From NCBI RefSeq assembly GCF_042850945.1, contig NZ_AP031496.1:5208001-5272000 (forward strand): DNA of 64,000 nucleotides, written 5' to 3'. Below are positions 16,061 to 25,164 of the stretch, piece by piece (positions within the stretch are counted from its first letter, which is position 1; every line of letters begins with the position of its first letter). The notes below the pieces were generated by a model. That model searched no databases. It saw nothing but the letters and a program-made list of their open reading frames with translations, and was not told the DNA's origin. This DNA is from Halioxenophilus aromaticivorans. GTDB taxonomy: Bacteria; Pseudomonadota; Gammaproteobacteria; Pseudomonadales; Cellvibrionaceae. A program made the position numbers and the translations under genes.

Positions 16061-18997
16061 ATGACAGCCAAAGAGCAGTTTTTGACCAACCAACAACGCT
16101 ACCAGCCGCTGATATTGCCGCAACGCTTTTCCGACGAGGAAATGGTTCGCGACTGGACCCTGAATCGACGCGACTGCCAGATGGTTAACAAATACCGCAA
16201 ACAGTACCGCTTGGGCGTTGCCATCCAGCTCTGTGCCATGCGCCTCTATGGCCGCTTTCTGAACCAGCTTAGCGATCTCTCGTCCCGCGTGGTCAGCTAC
16301 CTCAGCAGCCAACTCGATTTACCGCCAGCCCTCACTGTGGAAGTGCCCGAACGGGAAGCAACCTTATTGGAACACCGCAATAACATCCTCAAATACCTGG
16401 GATTCAAGCGTTTTGATGACAAGGTGGAGGCCGATCTAGATCGCTGGGTCGAAGCCCAGGCACGCCAGGGGCTACTGCCGGATGAACTCTTTCATCGGGC
16501 AGAGCGCTACCTGTTGTTGAATCGGATTGTGTTACCGGGGCCCACCACCATCGAACGACAAATCGTTCGCATCTGCAACCAGGTCCATGCTCAGCTCTTT
16601 GAGCAAGTGTTTGAACAGATGTCGCCTGAATTGCGAGAGGCTATCGATGATCTGCTGCAAACCTCTGGCGTCAATCAACGAACCTATTTCAATCAGCTCA
16701 AGGAATATCCACCCGCCGCCAAAATTTCATCGTTGAAGCGCTACCTGGAGCGCTACGATAATCTGGTGGCTACCGGTATTAATGCATTTGAAGAAAAGCT
16801 CATTGATACCGCCTTTCTTCACTACCTGTATCGCTTGACTAAGCGTTATAGCGCCAAGGACATGAAACGCTTCAAGGATCATAAGCGCTATGCCCTGATG
16901 GTGTGTTTTCTGTTGGAATCCAGAAAGATATTGCTTGATCACCTGGTTAAAATGCACGATCAGTATATGACGGAGCTGTGTCGGCAAACCAAAAACAGTC
17001 ACGACAAGAAGCATAAGGAATTTCGTAAACGGCAAAAGAAAGCAATTGATGCCGTGCTGGAAACCACCAATGTGCTGCTGGAATGGCCCGATGAACAGCC
17101 TTTATACAAGCAGGATTTATGGCAGCGTATCGACCAGAAACACCTACTGGTTTCCATTGACGATTTGCGCATCTTCAAGCGCCTGGAAGAGCGTGGCTAC
17201 TGTGATTTGCTATTGACCCGTTATCCCAGTTTACGAAAGTATTTTGCCGACTTTATCCGCTTACCGTTTGAGGTCGCGAAAGGCTCCGGACCATTGATCA
17301 AAGCTATCCAGATTGTCCAGCAATTGGATAATGGTGATCTCAAAAAGCTACCGGAAACGACACCGATAGCCTTCATTCCTCGCGAATTACGTCGCAGCCT
17401 CAAAGATCAAGGTGGCAGCATCAATCGCAATGTGTGGGAAATGGGGCTGGCATTGGCGATGAAAGATGCCTTGCGCTCCGGCGATCTCTATTTGCCGCAA
17501 AGCAAGCAACATGTTTCGTTCTGGGATCTGACCTTAAACGAGCCCAACTGGGACGAAACAAGGCAAACCGTCTATACCGAACTGCAACAACCACCTCCGC
17601 ACGAAGTTCGCGCCGTCATTTCAGCACAGTTCCACGAATCCGTATCTGAAGCAAAAAAACGCTTTGGTTTGGATAATTTCGCCGAGATCAACAATGGTCG
17701 GCTGAAACTAAAGCGTGATGATAAGCTGGAGGTGCCGGATAAAGTCAGCCGACTGCAAAAAGTGATTGATGCGCACATGCCGACCATTCGCATCGAACAG
17801 CTTCTCATGGAAGTAGATCAAATGACGCACTACAGTCGTCACTTTGTTCCCATTCAGCACCATCAATCACGCCCAAAAGCCTTCTATAAAAGCCTGATGG
17901 CTGCCATTATTTCACAAGCCACCAACCTGGGCGTGGTGTCGATGAGCGCCAGTGTAAAGGGTGTGACCGTCGATATGCTCAGGCACATCCTGCAATACTA
18001 TATTCGCGAGGAAACCCTCATCGACGCCAGCGCCGAAATCGTGAATCAGCACCATGAACTGCCACTCAGTGCCGCTCATGGCAGCGGCACCTTGTCCTCA
18101 TCGGATGCGCAGCGATTTAAGATTCGGGCTGACAGCTTGCTGGCGTCTTATTATCCCCGCTACTACGGCTATTATGAAAAGGCGATCGGGATCTATACCC
18201 ACGTGTCCGATCAATATTCCGTATTCAGCACCAAGATCATTTCCTGTAGCCCCCGCGAAGCGCTGTATGTGCTGGATGGATTACTGGAAAACAACACTGT
18301 CCTGAAAATCCGTGAACATACCACCGACACCCATGGATATACGGAAATCGTGTTCGCTCTCTGCCAACTGCTCGGCTTCTACTTTATGCCGCGGATTCGG
18401 GATTTAAAGGATCAACAACTCTACCGTATCGACAAATCCGTCGATTACGGCGACCTCAACCATTTGCTCACCAAAACTGCTGATCTGGCCATCGTTGAGG
18501 AGCAATGGGAGTACATGATGCGAGTGGCCATTTCCTTGAAACAGAAAACGGCACCAGCGCATGTGATCGTTCAGCGATTGACCAATAGCTCACCATCGGA
18601 TCGCCTCACTAAAGCCTTCACGAATCTCGGACGGATCATCAAGACTGAATACATTCTGCGCTACCTGACGGATCAGGAATTGCGTCGAACCGTCCAGCGG
18701 CAATTGAATAAAGGAGAATACCGGCACAAGCTGCCGCGCTGGATCTTTTTTGCCGACCAGGGTGAGTTCACTACCGGTGATTATGAGGAAATCATGAATA
18801 AGGCCTCCAGTCTTAGTTTTGTGTCGAACGCCATACTGTACTGGAACACAATCAAGATAAATGACATTGTGGAACAGCTCCGGCAGCAGGGGGAGGACAT
18901 CGATGACAAGACCCTGTCCCATATCTCGCTATTGCCCTACAAACATGTGCTACCCAATGGCACGTACTTTATTGAGGATGAAAAGGAGAAGAGGTAA
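16061..18997 (+). CDS. tnpA: Tn3-family transposase TnpA of the Tn4651-like transposon
   Basis: A 978-residue Tn3-family transposase. The N-terminal DUF4158 region reads LPQRFSDEEMVRDWTL. The catalytic domain includes HTTDTHGYTEIVFALCQLLGF, a form of the second-Asp block, and the C-terminal LRRTVQRQLNKGEYRHKLPR signature. ATG 16061 is preceded by GAGG at a good distance. The stop is 5 bp before the 73-bp right inverted repeat, the usual position. It is clearly different in sequence from the transposases at 8.4, 21, 26 and 60 kb. Confidence 0.92.
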   Translation: MTAKEQFLTNQQRYQPLILPQRFSDEEMVRDWTLNRRDCQMVNKYRKQYRLGVAIQLCAMRLYGRFLNQLSDLSSRVVSYLSSQLDLPPALTVEVPEREATLLEHRNNILKYLGFKRFDDKVEADLDRWVEAQARQGLLPDELFHRAERYLLLNRIVLPGPTTIERQIVRICNQVHAQLFEQVFEQMSPELREAIDDLLQTSGVNQRTYFNQLKEYPPAAKISSLKRYLERYDNLVATGINAFEEKLIDTAFLHYLYRLTKRYSAKDMKRFKDHKRYALMVCFLLESRKILLDHLVKMHDQYMTELCRQTKNSHDKKHKEFRKRQKKAIDAVLETTNVLLEWPDEQPLYKQDLWQRIDQKHLLVSIDDLRIFKRLEERGYCDLLLTRYPSLRKYFADFIRLPFEVAKGSGPLIKAIQIVQQLDNGDLKKLPETTPIAFIPRELRRSLKDQGGSINRNVWEMGLALAMKDALRSGDLYLPQSKQHVSFWDLTLNEPNWDETRQTVYTELQQPPPHEVRAVISAQFHESVSEAKKRFGLDNFAEINNGRLKLKRDDKLEVPDKVSRLQKVIDAHMPTIRIEQLLMEVDQMTHYSRHFVPIQHHQSRPKAFYKSLMAAIISQATNLGVVSMSASVKGVTVDMLRHILQYYIREETLIDASAEIVNQHHELPLSAAHGSGTLSSSDAQRFKIRADSLLASYYPRYYGYYEKAIGIYTHVSDQYSVFSTKIISCSPREALYVLDGLLENNTVLKIREHTTDTHGYTEIVFALCQLLGFYFMPRIRDLKDQQLYRIDKSVDYGDLNHLLTKTADLAIVEEQWEYMMRVAISLKQKTAPAHVIVQRLTNSSPSDRLTKAFTNLGRIIKTEYILRYLTDQELRRTVQRQLNKGEYRHKLPRWIFFADQGEFTTGDYEEIMNKASSLSFVSNAILYWNTIKINDIVEQLRQQGEDIDDKTLSHISLLPYKHVLPNGTYFIEDEKEKR

Positions 18998-19002
18998 ATC
19001 AG

Positions 19003-19075
19003 CAGAAACCTACGGTTACGACGTGGTCTCGCGATTCAAAACCGTAGGTTTTCGTTCAAATGCCCCCGCTGGTCC
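19003..19075. repeat. Right terminal inverted repeat of the Tn4651-like transposon (73 bp)
   Basis: Read from its outer edge (19075 leftward) it opens GGACCAGCGGGGGCATTTG and matches the repeat at 45890-45962 in 72 of 73 positions. It contains an internal palindrome: AAACCTACGGTT and its complement AACCGTAGGTTT separated by 22 bases. Beyond 19075 the two copies lose similarity at once. Confidence 0.88.
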
Positions 19076-19680
19076 ATGTTGCGCTTGAGCTTGCAAACCA
19101 GGACAGAATTTACGAACGCAGCCTGTTTGTCATTACCGCTTTGAAAACGCTGTTTTTACGTATTTCAGAGCTCTCTGAACGCCCAAACTGGACGCCTGTG
19201 ATGAGCCATTTTTGGCAGGATTCTGACGGCAACTGGTGGCTGAAGATATTTGGCAAAGGTCGAAAACTTCGAGACATCACAGTACCAAACAGCTTTATCG
19301 ATTATCTCAAAAGATACCGTCAATTTCGTGGTTTAAGCCCTCTACCATCTTCAGGTGAAAATCATCCTATTGTCGAAAAAATCCGTGGCCAAGGCGGGAT
19401 GACTTCCAGACAACTTATTCGAATTGTTCAACAAGTTTTTGATTTGGCCTACGATAAAATGAAGGAAGCCGAAGGCGAAGACAATGCACGAAAGCTGCGA
19501 GAAGCTTCGTCGCACTGGCTTAGACACACCGGCGCGAGTATGGAAGTTGAACGCGGTCGCGCACTAAAGGATCTGTCCGAAGACCTGGGGCACTCTAGTA
19601 TGGCGACGACCGATACCATCTACGTACAAACCGAGAATCGTGTTCGTGCTGAAAGCGGGAAAAGCAGGAATGTGAAATAG
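19076..19680 (+). pseudogene. Tyrosine recombinase, 5'-truncated remnant
   Basis: About 200 residues of the catalytic domain remain, with FLRISELSE (first Arg), GKGRKLRD (Lys), HWLRHTG (His-x-x-Arg), LGHSS (His) and Tyr in DTIYVQ. It is clearly related to the intact recombinase at 25119-26369. The N-terminal half is replaced by the transposon end at 19075; the open frame runs back into the repeat and gives a false start at 19060. The missing half is not at the other transposon end, so it was lost. Confidence 0.82.
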
Positions 19681-20074
19681 TGACTTGCTGCTCTCAAGCT
19701 CTGTAGGCTATTTGCTCTTATTGCTGGCCACCTCGGGCGCTTCGCAGATTCCATTACTGTTTTACGACAGGAGGAACTCATATCCAGTCAACACGTATAT
19801 TAGCCAATCCGCCCACGCAATTCAAAGCCCACCGCAATTGATCCCATCTCATTCCAAACTACTGCGCTTAGGCCATATATAAAAAACCTGTCAATTCGCT
19901 ACCGCCGAAACGATTCTAACCCAGGCGCTAGCCGTCTTTGGAGACGAGAACACCCAAATGAATACAGGCTACTTTTTTCCGAGTACCATTCGTTCTAAAA
20001 TTGTATGAAATATTTTTTAGAAGTATGGCTAGGCCACAGTTTTGCGGACTAAAAAATAAGCAGAAAAATAGGTT
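19681..20074. other. Non-coding stretch before the SprT-like gene
   Basis: About 390 bp, AT-rich toward its right end, with no convincing gene, RNA or repeat. It presumably carries the promoter of the SprT-like gene. Confidence 0.4.
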
Positions 20075-20992
20075 ATGCACACAAATGGTGCATATTTTGG
20101 ATCATACAATCCAAAATATGCACAAGAATGGGGCGATTTGCGGGTGCTAGAAGAAAAGCCGACAACAGAGTGTTATCAGACGCTTTCGAGCGCGTACGAT
20201 TATTTTAACAGTGCCTTGTTTGCTGGGCAATTGCCTGATGTCATCATCACATTCCACCGGCAGCGCAAAGTGATGGGCTATGCATCCATTGGCCGGTGGG
20301 TCAATGAAAAACGCCAATATGTGGATGAACTAGCCGTCAACCCTGAATACTTCGCAAAATACCCACTTATTGAGATCTGCCAAACCTTATGTCACGAGAT
20401 GGCTCACATCTGGCAGGCTCACTATGGCTCACCCGGACGAAGGGGTTACCATAACGCCCAGTGGGCCAAAAAAATGGTGCAAATAGGACTGATCCCTTCA
20501 TCCACTGGCAAACCTGGAGGACAGAATACAGGGGAATGGATGATGGACTATGTCCTGCTAGAAGGCCCATTTCACGAGGCCTGTAAAGAGCTTCTCAAAA
20601 AGGGTTATCGTCTGCCCTGGGTTGACCGCTACCCTGTATACCGCCTGGAGCTACCTATTACCGCCTATGATGATAAAGGCTCCGAATACGAACTGACCGA
20701 GAATTTAAATCCCAGACCCGCTGCGGCAGTCGCAGCCATGCGAGCAGAGCGCGACGCTTCGATAGTTATGACTGAGCCGTCATTAAGCGAACGGGCATTT
20801 AGTAGTGAGCATGAAGAGGTTAACCAGTTCTATGACGACGACAATCTCAGCGAATTAATCACTTCAAAGCCAAAACCGCGATCAGGGCGCATTAAGTACG
20901 CGTGCAAGACATGCCATATCCAGCTTTGGGGCAAGCCTGGGTTGAACGTAGTCTGTGGAGACTGCAACAAAAAACTGAGTGAGGTGATTTAG
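20075..20992 (+). CDS. SprT-like metalloprotease-fold protein with C-terminal zinc ribbon
   Basis: The 305-residue protein has a SprT domain at about residues 40-175 with the metallopeptidase motif CHEMAHIWQAH (HExxH), and ends in a Cys4 zinc ribbon (YACKTCHIQLWGKPG then VVCGDCNKKL). SprT-type proteins are related to the eukaryotic DNA-protein crosslink protease SPRTN; bacterial members are poorly characterised. No other in-frame start gives the domain, so ATG 20075 is used, although its ribosome site is weak and a strong palindrome covers the first codons. The Tn3-family tnpA at 21062 follows 69 bp downstream, so it is probably transposon cargo. Confidence 0.82.
   Translation: MHTNGAYFGSYNPKYAQEWGDLRVLEEKPTTECYQTLSSAYDYFNSALFAGQLPDVIITFHRQRKVMGYASIGRWVNEKRQYVDELAVNPEYFAKYPLIEICQTLCHEMAHIWQAHYGSPGRRGYHNAQWAKKMVQIGLIPSSTGKPGGQNTGEWMMDYVLLEGPFHEACKELLKKGYRLPWVDRYPVYRLELPITAYDDKGSEYELTENLNPRPAAAVAAMRAERDASIVMTEPSLSERAFSSEHEEVNQFYDDDNLSELITSKPKPRSGRIKYACKTCHIQLWGKPGLNVVCGDCNKKLSEVI
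20088..20123. promoter_or_regulatory. Perfect 15-bp inverted repeat over the first codons of the SprT-like gene
   Basis: The arms GTGCATATTTTGGAT (20088-20102) and its exact complement (20109-20123) flank a 6-base loop. It lies 13 bases after the start codon. It could be an operator bound by a dimer or an mRNA hairpin that limits translation. Confidence 0.6.
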
Positions 20993-21061
20993 AGCTTGGG
21001 ATAGGGGCTTTCAGGAAGGATAATAACACTCCCTTCCATAGGATAACATTAGGAGTGTTCA

Positions 21062-24000
21062 ATGTACACCAAAAAGATCAGTTCCACCGATAAAGAGTTC
21101 CACGATACCCCACCGCAATTCAAAGCTTTAGACCGCAAGCGCTTTTTCTACGTCGAATCTCACTTCAAACAGCTTATCACGCAAAACGTTCGCGGCAATG
21201 CCAATATCGTTTACATCATCGTCGCCTACGGGTATTTCAAAGCCACGGGGCAATTTTTTAATACTGCGATTCAAGAAGATGTTGACTATGTAGCTGGGCG
21301 ATTGAAACTCAAACAAAGCTTTCATTGGGAAAGCTACAATACAAGCACCAGAAACCGCCATAGAGAAATGATTCTTGATGCGCTGGGTTTTAAGCCGTTT
21401 AATCAAACCTCCATTCAACCACTGTTGCCGTTGATAAGAACGGATGCACGTTCTCAGAAAAACCCTGATAAATGTTTTATTTCCGTTTGCGAATGGCTCT
21501 TTGAACATAAAGTCGAGACACCCGATTATAAAACAATCTGTGACACGGTGGAGTCGGTCTATAAAACGCATATCGACCAACAGATTGCCGTTGTTAAAAA
21601 TAATCTCTCGAATGATAGCGCTCAAAAACTCGATGCGTTATTTGCAAAAGGAAAAAATACGTATGATGAAATGGAAACGTACAGACTTACGCTACTGAAG
21701 AAACTCAACCAGTCAACCAAAACGTCTAAAATTCGCGAGAATGTCGCAATTTACGATACGCTCAAGCCTCTCTATGATATTGCGCTACCAATCGTAAGCG
21801 AGCTGGATTTTACAAAAGATGGACTTAAACGCTACGCACTATCCGTTCACCGACGACAAGTCTTTCAGATTAATCGTTTGAAAGATCATGACCGGCACCT
21901 TCATCTTGTCATTTTTATCGCTCATCAATTTCAGCATCTGGTTGACATTCTGGTTGAAACGTTTCTGGCCTCGGTGAAAACAGCTGTGAACAAGGCCGAG
22001 AATCTTGCCAAAGAAGAATACTACAAACAACGCCAAGAACAATCTGGTCATACACAAACGTTAGTAAAGGATACGGTTGATTTAGTGTCGTTGATGGAAA
22101 AACTTAAAGAGACGCTGAACAACCCTACTCTGAGTGATTCAGAGAAAGTCGAAAAAGCGATTCGCTTGATAAGCCCGTCAAAAATGTCCATGGAAAACGT
22201 AAACTCTCATATAAAAGATGTCCAGGACGACTTAGATAAAATCAGCGGACAAGCTCTTGAAATGCTCTTTTTGGAAGAAGGCGCCACTTCGCTTCAGCTC
22301 AAGTGTAGCGATATCCTTCGGCGGCTCAATTTCGATTGCGACGTGAAAAGCAACAAGCTGCTAAAAGCAATATCGCAATACCAAGCAAAAAACGGAAAGG
22401 TTGATGATACATTCCCAGTAGGGTTTCTTACAAATTCAGAGTCCGGCTACGTTGACACGAAAGAGTCCTTCCGCGCGAAACTGTATCGCATTCTGCTTTA
22501 CAAGCACACTGCCGCCGCCATTAAAGATGGCACACTGAGCATTGTTAACTCAAATCGTTACCGACAGCTAGAGCAGTATTTGATTTCGCGGGAATACTTT
22601 CAAAAAAACCGAGATCACATACTAAATTTAGCGGACATGGCTGATTTTAAAGATGTTAAAAAATTGGTTGAGCACTGGGAACTTGAATTGGATGCGCAAT
22701 ACAAGGAGACGAACGAGCACATATTGGAAAATTTAAACGAATATATTGAGACAGACGGTCTTGGCGGATTTAAGCTAACGTACGAACGAAATACTCGGGC
22801 AGAAGTCCTGCTAGAAATGGAAAGCGACGTCGCTCTGTTTCCGGATGATCAATACATTCGAATAGCAGAAGCGCTAAGCACAGTGAATGCCGCTTCAGGG
22901 TTTCTTGACGAGTTTGAACACAACAGTATCCGATACCGTAAGCCCAGACCTGAAGATAAAAATTTCCTGGCGGGAATAATTGCGCTAGGCGAACACTTGA
23001 GCGTGCCAAAATTATCTAAATTGGCGAGAGAGATTGAACTGGCAACTTTGGAATCCACGACCAATGGTTTTTTTACGCTTGAGAATTTGAGACGAGCAAA
23101 TGATGCCGTTATTCGTTTCGTCAATCAACTTCCACTGGCCAAAGTATTCATTGGAGACTACGGCTTGCAGACATCGAGCGATGGTCAAAAATGGACGATC
23201 GCATATGAATCACTCAATGCAAATAAATCTTTTAAATACGGCGGACGTGACCCCGTTGTATCGGCCTATACGTTCATAGATATACGAGGGATGTTCCCTT
23301 ACTCAATGGTGATCAGTGGTGCCGAATTTGAAGCGCACTATATGGTGGATGGGTTATTAAAAAATGATGTAGTGAAATCAGACCTTCACTCCACTGATTC
23401 TCACGGATACACGGAAGCCATATTTGGGCTTACACATTTATTGAAATTTTCTTTTGGGCCACGCATAAAAAACCCCGGCAAACGAGTTTTATACTCCTTC
23501 AAAACTCCCACTTTCTATAAGAAAAAAAGCTATCCGATCTTTCCAAAAGAGCGGATTAATAAAGATAAAATTATTGATAATTGGGAAGACGTTCTTCGTT
23601 TGTGCGCATCAATAAAGCTAGGCGAAGTTACGGCGTCTCAAATCTTCAAGCGATTGAACTCATACTCAAAAAACAATCCACTTTACGAAGCACTAAAAGC
23701 ATTTGGAGGTATTCCGAAAACGTTGTTCTTGCTCCGGTATGCCGACGATGTGGGTATGCGCAAAGCTATCCACCGCCAGTTAAATAAAGGCGAGGCAGGG
23801 AATAAGCTTGATCGAGCGCTGGCCATTGGACGGGCAGATTATGTGCAGACAATTAAAGAAGATCAGGAGATCGCAGAGACCTGTAAGCGACTACTTAAAA
23901 ATGTCATCGTTTGCTGGAATTTTATGTATCTCTCCAAACGTCTGTCAGAGGCCAAAACAGATGTTGAGTATTCCCTGTTACTTAAGAAGATTAAGGCTTC

Positions 24001-24124
24001 GTCTATGCTGTCTTGGGAACATTTTGTCTTTCATGGCGAATTTGATTTTTCACAGAACTCGCTAAAAGACTCTCAACAGATAGATCTACAAAAAATCCTT
24101 GATCCAGACCTGATCAAAGAATAA
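21062..24124 (+). CDS. tnpA: Tn3-family transposase TnpA
   Basis: A 1020-residue transposase with an N-terminal DUF4158-type region and the Tn3 catalytic domain: QTSSDGQKW (first Asp) near residue 705, HSTDSHGYTEAIFGLTHLL (second Asp) and the terminal MRKAIHRQLNKGEAGNKLDR. ATG 21062 has AGGAG seven bases upstream. It is nearest, in this window, to the transposase at 26444-29491 (shared DVVKSDLHSTD-like and ILRLCASIKL-like blocks) but clearly diverged. I found no inverted repeats belonging to it, so its transposon is incomplete or its ends were overwritten. Confidence 0.9.
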   Translation: MYTKKISSTDKEFHDTPPQFKALDRKRFFYVESHFKQLITQNVRGNANIVYIIVAYGYFKATGQFFNTAIQEDVDYVAGRLKLKQSFHWESYNTSTRNRHREMILDALGFKPFNQTSIQPLLPLIRTDARSQKNPDKCFISVCEWLFEHKVETPDYKTICDTVESVYKTHIDQQIAVVKNNLSNDSAQKLDALFAKGKNTYDEMETYRLTLLKKLNQSTKTSKIRENVAIYDTLKPLYDIALPIVSELDFTKDGLKRYALSVHRRQVFQINRLKDHDRHLHLVIFIAHQFQHLVDILVETFLASVKTAVNKAENLAKEEYYKQRQEQSGHTQTLVKDTVDLVSLMEKLKETLNNPTLSDSEKVEKAIRLISPSKMSMENVNSHIKDVQDDLDKISGQALEMLFLEEGATSLQLKCSDILRRLNFDCDVKSNKLLKAISQYQAKNGKVDDTFPVGFLTNSESGYVDTKESFRAKLYRILLYKHTAAAIKDGTLSIVNSNRYRQLEQYLISREYFQKNRDHILNLADMADFKDVKKLVEHWELELDAQYKETNEHILENLNEYIETDGLGGFKLTYERNTRAEVLLEMESDVALFPDDQYIRIAEALSTVNAASGFLDEFEHNSIRYRKPRPEDKNFLAGIIALGEHLSVPKLSKLAREIELATLESTTNGFFTLENLRRANDAVIRFVNQLPLAKVFIGDYGLQTSSDGQKWTIAYESLNANKSFKYGGRDPVVSAYTFIDIRGMFPYSMVISGAEFEAHYMVDGLLKNDVVKSDLHSTDSHGYTEAIFGLTHLLKFSFGPRIKNPGKRVLYSFKTPTFYKKKSYPIFPKERINKDKIIDNWEDVLRLCASIKLGEVTASQIFKRLNSYSKNNPLYEALKAFGGIPKTLFLLRYADDVGMRKAIHRQLNKGEAGNKLDRALAIGRADYVQTIKEDQEIAETCKRLLKNVIVCWNFMYLSKRLSEAKTDVEYSLLLKKIKASSMLSWEHFVFHGEFDFSQNSLKDSQQIDLQKILDPDLIKE

Positions 24125-24144
24125 TCGATCTTCGCCGCTTTGCA

Positions 24145-24175
24145 GGAGAGTGGCCTCCACTCTCCTCGTTTTTCC
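24145..24175 (+). terminator. Rho-independent-type terminator after tnpA
   Basis: A 9-bp stem (GGAGAGTGG with its complement at 24157-24165) and a 3-base loop are followed by a T-rich run. It lies 20 bp after the tnpA stop. Confidence 0.6.
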
Positions 24176-24698
24176 AAATTTAACACCGATTTTTTGCATC
24201 GTTCCGGGAAAAGAATTGTCGTATAACCTATTGTATTTAAAGGTTATTTTAGAAAACCTATAGTGGTTTTTCGAGTTTTGTTTAGGATTTCCCTATATTG
24301 AATCTGATCGCCGGGAACGACATGAGTCTGGCCGTAGAAAACGAGTGAAAGAAATCTATTAAAAACAATAAGTTATCCGATAAAGTGTAAAATTCTGGTC
24401 CCTATATTGTTGAAGACCCTATGTGGTAGATGTTTCGTAAAGTTTTATATCTGCGAAACTCATCAGCGATTACGGGCAAAAGGTCGTCCTGTGTACCAGG
24501 CGAAAGAAACCGTTAAACCACCTCTCGCTACGATTGAGCAGAGTGGATGTAGAGTTCCCTATATTACTGGATGTCCCGATTATGCTTTAGGGCGGTTCTA
24601 CGGGTAGATTTGTAAGGGACGTTGCTTTGCCTGTTGATGGGGGACACTTGATTACTTCGATGTAGTTATAAATGCGTCCACAGGTTATCCTCAGTCGG
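24176..24698. other. Non-coding stretch with repeated CCCTATATT
   Basis: About 520 bp of AT-rich DNA with no credible gene. The motif TCCCTATATT occurs three times (near 24292, 24402 and 24559), and a related CCCTATAT lies just before the tnpA start at 26444. These might be recombinase or transposase sites left from a transposon end; that is speculative. Confidence 0.4.
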
Positions 24699-25037
24699 CT
24701 ATTCGAAGATAACTACTTCATCATACCTGGGGAGCGTGAGTAAGGTGACACCACTATTGCCCTCTTTCTCTTCCAGAAAAGGAAGTGTCTCATCTTCACT
24801 CCCCGCGAGATACTCAAGAATAATAGATTGCCCTACGAATTTTTGATCTATCGGAGCCGTGAGACTATCGTAGTGAATTGGAACTATTTTTGATGGCTTC
24901 AATACCCCTACAGTCTCATTCCAAAATGTATTGCGATACTCTTGAGTCTGCCCACCTAAACCACCGACACCCAAGAAGACTATGTCTGCGTGATAACCAC
25001 GCAATCCATCAATTTCGTATCCTGCGCTCCCAATGAT
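24699..25037 (-). pseudogene. Metallo-beta-lactamase-fold hydrolase, 3' fragment
   Basis: The frame is open from the transposon edge at 25037 to a stop at 24699 (112 residues). The text ADIVFLGVGGLGG, then KIVPIHYDSLTAPI, fits the C-terminal half of UlaG-like metallo-beta-lactamase hydrolases, where a late His (PIHYD) binds metal. The HxHxDH motif would lie in the missing N-terminal part. The transposon at 25038-30567 removed it; the far side of that transposon holds unrelated genes. Confidence 0.7.
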
Positions 25038-25164
25038 GGCTCCCAGAACATAAGCGGACGTGATTCTCCGCTCAGTGGGTTTATGTAGTTGATTTCCCTG
25101 TATTTTTTCTCGCCAGTTTTACAGGGAGTGAATTCGCTTCTTCTTCGCTGATTTGTGCCGCTCT
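25038..25164. repeat. Left 127-bp terminal inverted repeat
   Basis: The outer edge reads GGCTCCCAGAACATAAGCGG. The repeat is far longer than the 38 bp usual for Tn3, and its inner 46 bp overlap the last 15 codons and stop of the recombinase gene. Confidence 0.88.

Larger units (their letters stand above)
11522..19075. mobile_element. Right part of a Tn4651-like transposon (tnpS 3' half to tnpA and right end)
   Basis: This stretch runs from the tnpS 3' half through an AraC-type regulator, thioesterase, hydrolase, MerR-like fragment, AAA ATPase and tnpA to an inverted repeat at 19003-19075. The matching repeat is at 45890-45962, next to tnpT and the tnpS 5' half. Together the two parts make a transposon of about 9.6 kb: tnpT-tnpS near one end and tnpA at the other, the order known for Tn4651/Tn5041 relatives. 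Flanks of the two ends (gatac and atgtt) are not duplicated, so rearrangement followed insertion. Confidence 0.75.

Noticed and set aside
24407..24607. A 66-codon frame in the gap after the 21-kb transposase
   Set aside because: No ribosome site or family pattern; it lies in an AT-rich non-coding stretch with repeats.
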